Assembly (NCBI RefSeq): GCF_900102055.1
Contig: NZ_FNBA01000001.1
Span: 1,203,085-1,267,084 of the forward strand
Length of the DNA stretch: 64,000 nucleotides
Reading direction: 5' to 3'
Source of the DNA: Ulvibacter litoralis
GTDB taxonomy: Bacteria > Bacteroidota > Bacteroidia > Flavobacteriales > Flavobacteriaceae
Positions 62,367 to 64,000 of the stretch are shown here, piece after piece (the first letter of the stretch is position 1; every line of letters starts with the position of its first letter). Below the pieces are notes generated by a model that had not been told where the DNA came from, did not search any database, and was given only the letters and a program-made list of their open reading frames with translations. Made by a program: the position numbers and the translations under genes.

Positions 62367-63187
62367 TGAATTCTAAACGTAATTACAGGCATATTGGCAT
62401 GGTTTACTAAGTCTTCACTAACACTTCCATTAAAAAAATGTGAGATACCTTTTCTTCCGTGTGTGCTCATCCCTATGAGTTGCGCTTTTGTGTCTTTGGC
62501 AAATTGTAAAATTCCTTTTTCGATAGAAGTATCGTTGTAAATATTAAGTGTGTAATTTTCTGCTCCCATTCCACTTACAAAGTTCTTCATAATCTCATTT
62601 GCTTCAAGTGTTGTTTTAAAATCACTAGGAGTATTTACAAAAAGCAAGTGCATTTTAGCGCCAGCGTTTTTTGCAAATTTTTGGGCTTCATTAAAGCTCC
62701 AACGGCATTCTTCAGAAAAATCGGTAGCAAAAACAAAATCATTAATTTCGAAAGAGGCATGTGCATTTTTAATCACTAATACAGGAATTGTAGAGGTTCG
62801 AACTACTTTTTCAGTATTACTTCCAATAAACATTTCTTTAAAACCACTTGCGCCATGAGACCCCATAATAACTAGGTCTATATTGTTTTTTTCTACAGTA
62901 TTGCTAATGTCGTTGTAAATTTCATCATGCCCAATAGCTTCATGTACATCAATTTCTTGCAGGTATGGTTTTTCGAGTAGTTCTGAAAAGTTTTTTTCAG
63001 CAAGTTTTATGAAAAAAAGCGATTCGGGAAGATTGCTAGGATCTGCGCCACGCCCAATGCTTAAAGGCATTTCTAAAGAGTGTAATAAGTAAATTTCGCT
63101 GCCGTGTTTTAAAGCAAGTTCTGCGGCTACTTTTAAGGCATTTTCTGCTTGAGAAGAAAAATCTGTAGGAACTAAAATACGTTTCAT
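62363..63187 (-). CDS. Tandem universal stress protein
   Basis: A 274-residue protein of two Usp domains. Domain 1 starts RILVPTDFSSQAENAL and ends with a nucleotide-binding-like GSHGASGFKEMFIGSNTEKV. Domain 2 (about 150-274) has FVFATDFSEE and GMSTHGRKGISHFFNGS, with both loops intact. ATP binding is likely. The ATG at 63187 is used; a longer reading frame would add 40 unrelated residues. A minus-strand TATTTTTG (63230-63237) lies 43 bp upstream as a possible -7 promoter element. Confidence 0.92.
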   Translation of the reverse strand: MKRILVPTDFSSQAENALKVAAELALKHGSEIYLLHSLEMPLSIGRGADPSNLPESLFFIKLAEKNFSELLEKPYLQEIDVHEAIGHDEIYNDISNTVEKNNIDLVIMGSHGASGFKEMFIGSNTEKVVRTSTIPVLVIKNAHASFEINDFVFATDFSEECRWSFNEAQKFAKNAGAKMHLLFVNTPSDFKTTLEANEIMKNFVSGMGAENYTLNIYNDTSIEKGILQFAKDTKAQLIGMSTHGRKGISHFFNGSVSEDLVNHANMPVITFRIQ

Positions 63188-63229
63188 ATGTTTTTTTGAT
63201 TTGATACTAAAATTGATAGTATTAAGGTA

Positions 63230-63237
63230 CAAAAATA
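63230..63237 (-). promoter_or_regulatory. Putative -7 element for the stress protein gene
   Basis: CAAAAATA on the plus strand is TATTTTTG on the minus strand, matching TAnnTTTG, 43 bp upstream of the ATG at 63187. No good -33 is seen. Confidence 0.45.
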
Positions 63238-63277
63238 AAATGGGTAGAAGTGGTTTTTTAATATTAAAAAAAATTGG

Positions 63278-63285
63278 TATATTTG
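63278..63285 (+). promoter_or_regulatory. Putative -7 element of rimP-nusA
   Basis: TATATTTG matches TAnnTTTG exactly. Transcription would begin about 63291-63293, giving a leader of roughly 55 nt that contains the hairpin at 63310-63332. The expected -33 position is only a T-run. Confidence 0.5.
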
Positions 63286-63309
63286 CAAAGAATTTGATAC
63301 ACAACAAGT

Positions 63310-63338
63310 AGAGGGGACGTAAAGTCCCCTCTTTTTAT
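63310..63338 (+). terminator. Leader hairpin with T-run before rimP
   Basis: AGAGGGGAC (63310-63318) pairs perfectly with GTCCCCTCT (63324-63332) around GTAAA and is followed by TTTTTATA. It has the form of an intrinsic terminator but sits in the 5' leader of rimP, 15 bp upstream of the first ATG, not after a gene on this strand. It may attenuate rimP-nusA transcription. Confidence 0.7.
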
Positions 63339-63346
63339 AGTAAAAA

Positions 63347-63814
63347 ATGATGCGGGGAAAAGTAACACAACTGCTAGAAGCAGCATTAGAGGAGAACGAA
63401 TCACTATTTTTAATTGATTTGTCTATTTCTGAAAGTAATAAAATTACAGTGATACTGGATGGTGATTCTGGAGTAAAAGTGGAAGATTGTATTGCGATAA
63501 GTCGCGCTATCGAGAATAACTTAGATAGAGAAGAGGAAGATTTTTCGTTAGAAGTGATGTCTTCGGGTATTTCTGAAGGATTAAAAATTCCACGACAATA
63601 CAAAAAAAATCTAGGGAGAAGCTTGAAAGTGAAAACACTAGAGGGCCGTACCATAGAAGGAGAGCTTACTCATGTAACAGATACAGAAGTAACACTTACT
63701 TGGAAAGCTAGAGAGCCAAAACCTGTAGGAAAAGGAAAAGTTACTGTTCAGAAAGAAGCCGTGCTACCTTATAAAGAGATTGTTGAAGCAAAAGTGATGG
63801 TAAAATTTAACTAA
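63347..63814 (+). CDS. rimP: Ribosome maturation factor RimP
   Basis: A 155-residue protein of the RimP/YlxS family, needed for 30S subunit maturation. The N-terminal alpha/beta domain has the [19 protein letters not shown] block, followed by [13 protein letters not shown], where other RimPs have EVSSPGL. A small C-terminal SH3-like barrel follows ([11 protein letters not shown] and [12 protein letters not shown]). Two adjacent ATGs at 63347 and 63350 are possible starts. It is followed 6 bp later by nusA, the conserved bacterial order rimP-nusA-infB. Confidence 0.93.
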   Translation: MMRGKVTQLLEAALEENESLFLIDLSISESNKITVILDGDSGVKVEDCIAISRAIENNLDREEEDFSLEVMSSGISEGLKIPRQYKKNLGRSLKVKTLEGRTIEGELTHVTDTEVTLTWKAREPKPVGKGKVTVQKEAVLPYKEIVEAKVMVKFN

Positions 63815-63820
63815 AATATT

Positions 63821-64000
63821 ATGGAAAATTTAGCGTTAATTGATTCGTTTTCAGAATTTAAGGACGATAAACTGATTGACAGAGTAACGCTTATGGCGAT
63901 ACTAGAAGATGTTTTTAGAAATGCTTTAAAAAAGAAGTACGGAAGTGATGATAATTTTGATATTATTATCAATCCAGATAAAGGAGATTTAGAGATTTGG
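63821..64000 (+). CDS. nusA: Transcription factor NusA, 5' part
   Basis: The first 60 codons of a gene cut by the window edge. It starts MENLALIDSFSEF and continues through KDDKLIDRVTLMAILEDVF and ALKKKYGSDDNF, the RNA-polymerase-binding N-terminal domain of NusA. The S1, KH and AR2 parts lie outside the window. It follows rimP by 6 bp. Confidence 0.9.
   Translation, partial: MENLALIDSFSEFKDDKLIDRVTLMAILEDVFRNALKKKYGSDDNFDIIINPDKGDLEIW

Noticed and set aside
1-64000. CRISPR array, insertion sequence, prophage or integron
   Set aside because: No regularly spaced direct repeats, transposase, integrase or terminal inverted repeats with target duplications were seen; the only direct repeats are within coding sequences.

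Overview
The window is a low-GC stretch of a chromosome from the phylum Bacteroidota, almost certainly a marine member of the Flavobacteriaceae. The evidence is a T9SS type A sorting domain protein, a DUF5916 outer-membrane protein, DUF2723/GT117, the rimP-nusA order, TTTG-N19-TAnnTTTG promoters, frequent TTG starts, and a complete flexirubin-type pigment cluster. The genus cannot be fixed from the sequence alone.

Layout. Positions 1-6.8 kb hold a leftward set: a T9SS-sorted seven-repeat protein, a conserved unknown with a kinase-like motif pattern, a GNAT acetyltransferase and pyruvate carboxylase. Positions 7-9.7 kb hold a DUF5916 outer-membrane protein, followed by an intergenic region with three tandem hairpin/T-run structures. 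DNA polymerase I (10.1-13.0 kb) and a LytTR response regulator with its TPR-histidine kinase (13.2-15.8 kb) come next. Positions 16.2-20.9 kb hold a complete cyanophycin storage module: isoaspartyl peptidase, cyanophycinase and cyanophycin synthetase. Positions 21.3-26.9 kb hold a metallophosphoesterase, a thioredoxin-fold protein without its nucleophilic Cys, a polysaccharide deacetylase and a GT117/DUF2723 membrane protein. A tRNA-Gln(UUG) with a textbook Bacteroidota promoter and a terminator follows at 27.05 kb, then a secreted protein of unknown function.

The main feature lies at 29.07-61.73 kb. A divergent FAD oxidoreductase of the halogenase-like superfamily is followed by 31 co-directional, mostly overlapping genes (30435-61725) that look like a single operon of about 31 kb. 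They encode flexirubin synthesis: tyrosine ammonia-lyase, aryl-acid ligase, two ACPs, three complete ketosynthases, a chain-length-factor-like KS, a truncated KS, one ketoreductase, three hotdog dehydratase-like proteins, a thioesterase, DarA and DarB for the dialkylresorcinol half, two acyltransferases and a methyltransferase. They also encode a transport and envelope layer: an ABC-2 exporter, LolA, a LolB-like lipoprotein, an MMPL/acyltransferase/degenerate-methyltransferase fusion, a GT2-DUF2062 protein, a polysaccharide deacetylase, a C45 autoproteolytic lipoprotein and a JmjC-like cupin. The likely product is an aryl polyene acid made from 4-coumarate and esterified to a dialkylresorcinol, then moved to the outer membrane. 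The core pathway is known from Flavobacterium johnsoniae, Chitinophaga pinensis and the aryl polyene clusters. The roles of many accessory genes (BtrH-like, WG-repeat, HTH-like, C45, cupin) are unassigned and are the best place to look for new biology.

The right end (61.7-64 kb) holds a lipoprotein and a tandem universal stress protein on the minus strand. Divergent from them is rimP-nusA, with nusA cut by the window edge. The rimP leader carries a terminator-like hairpin that could be an autoregulatory attenuator.
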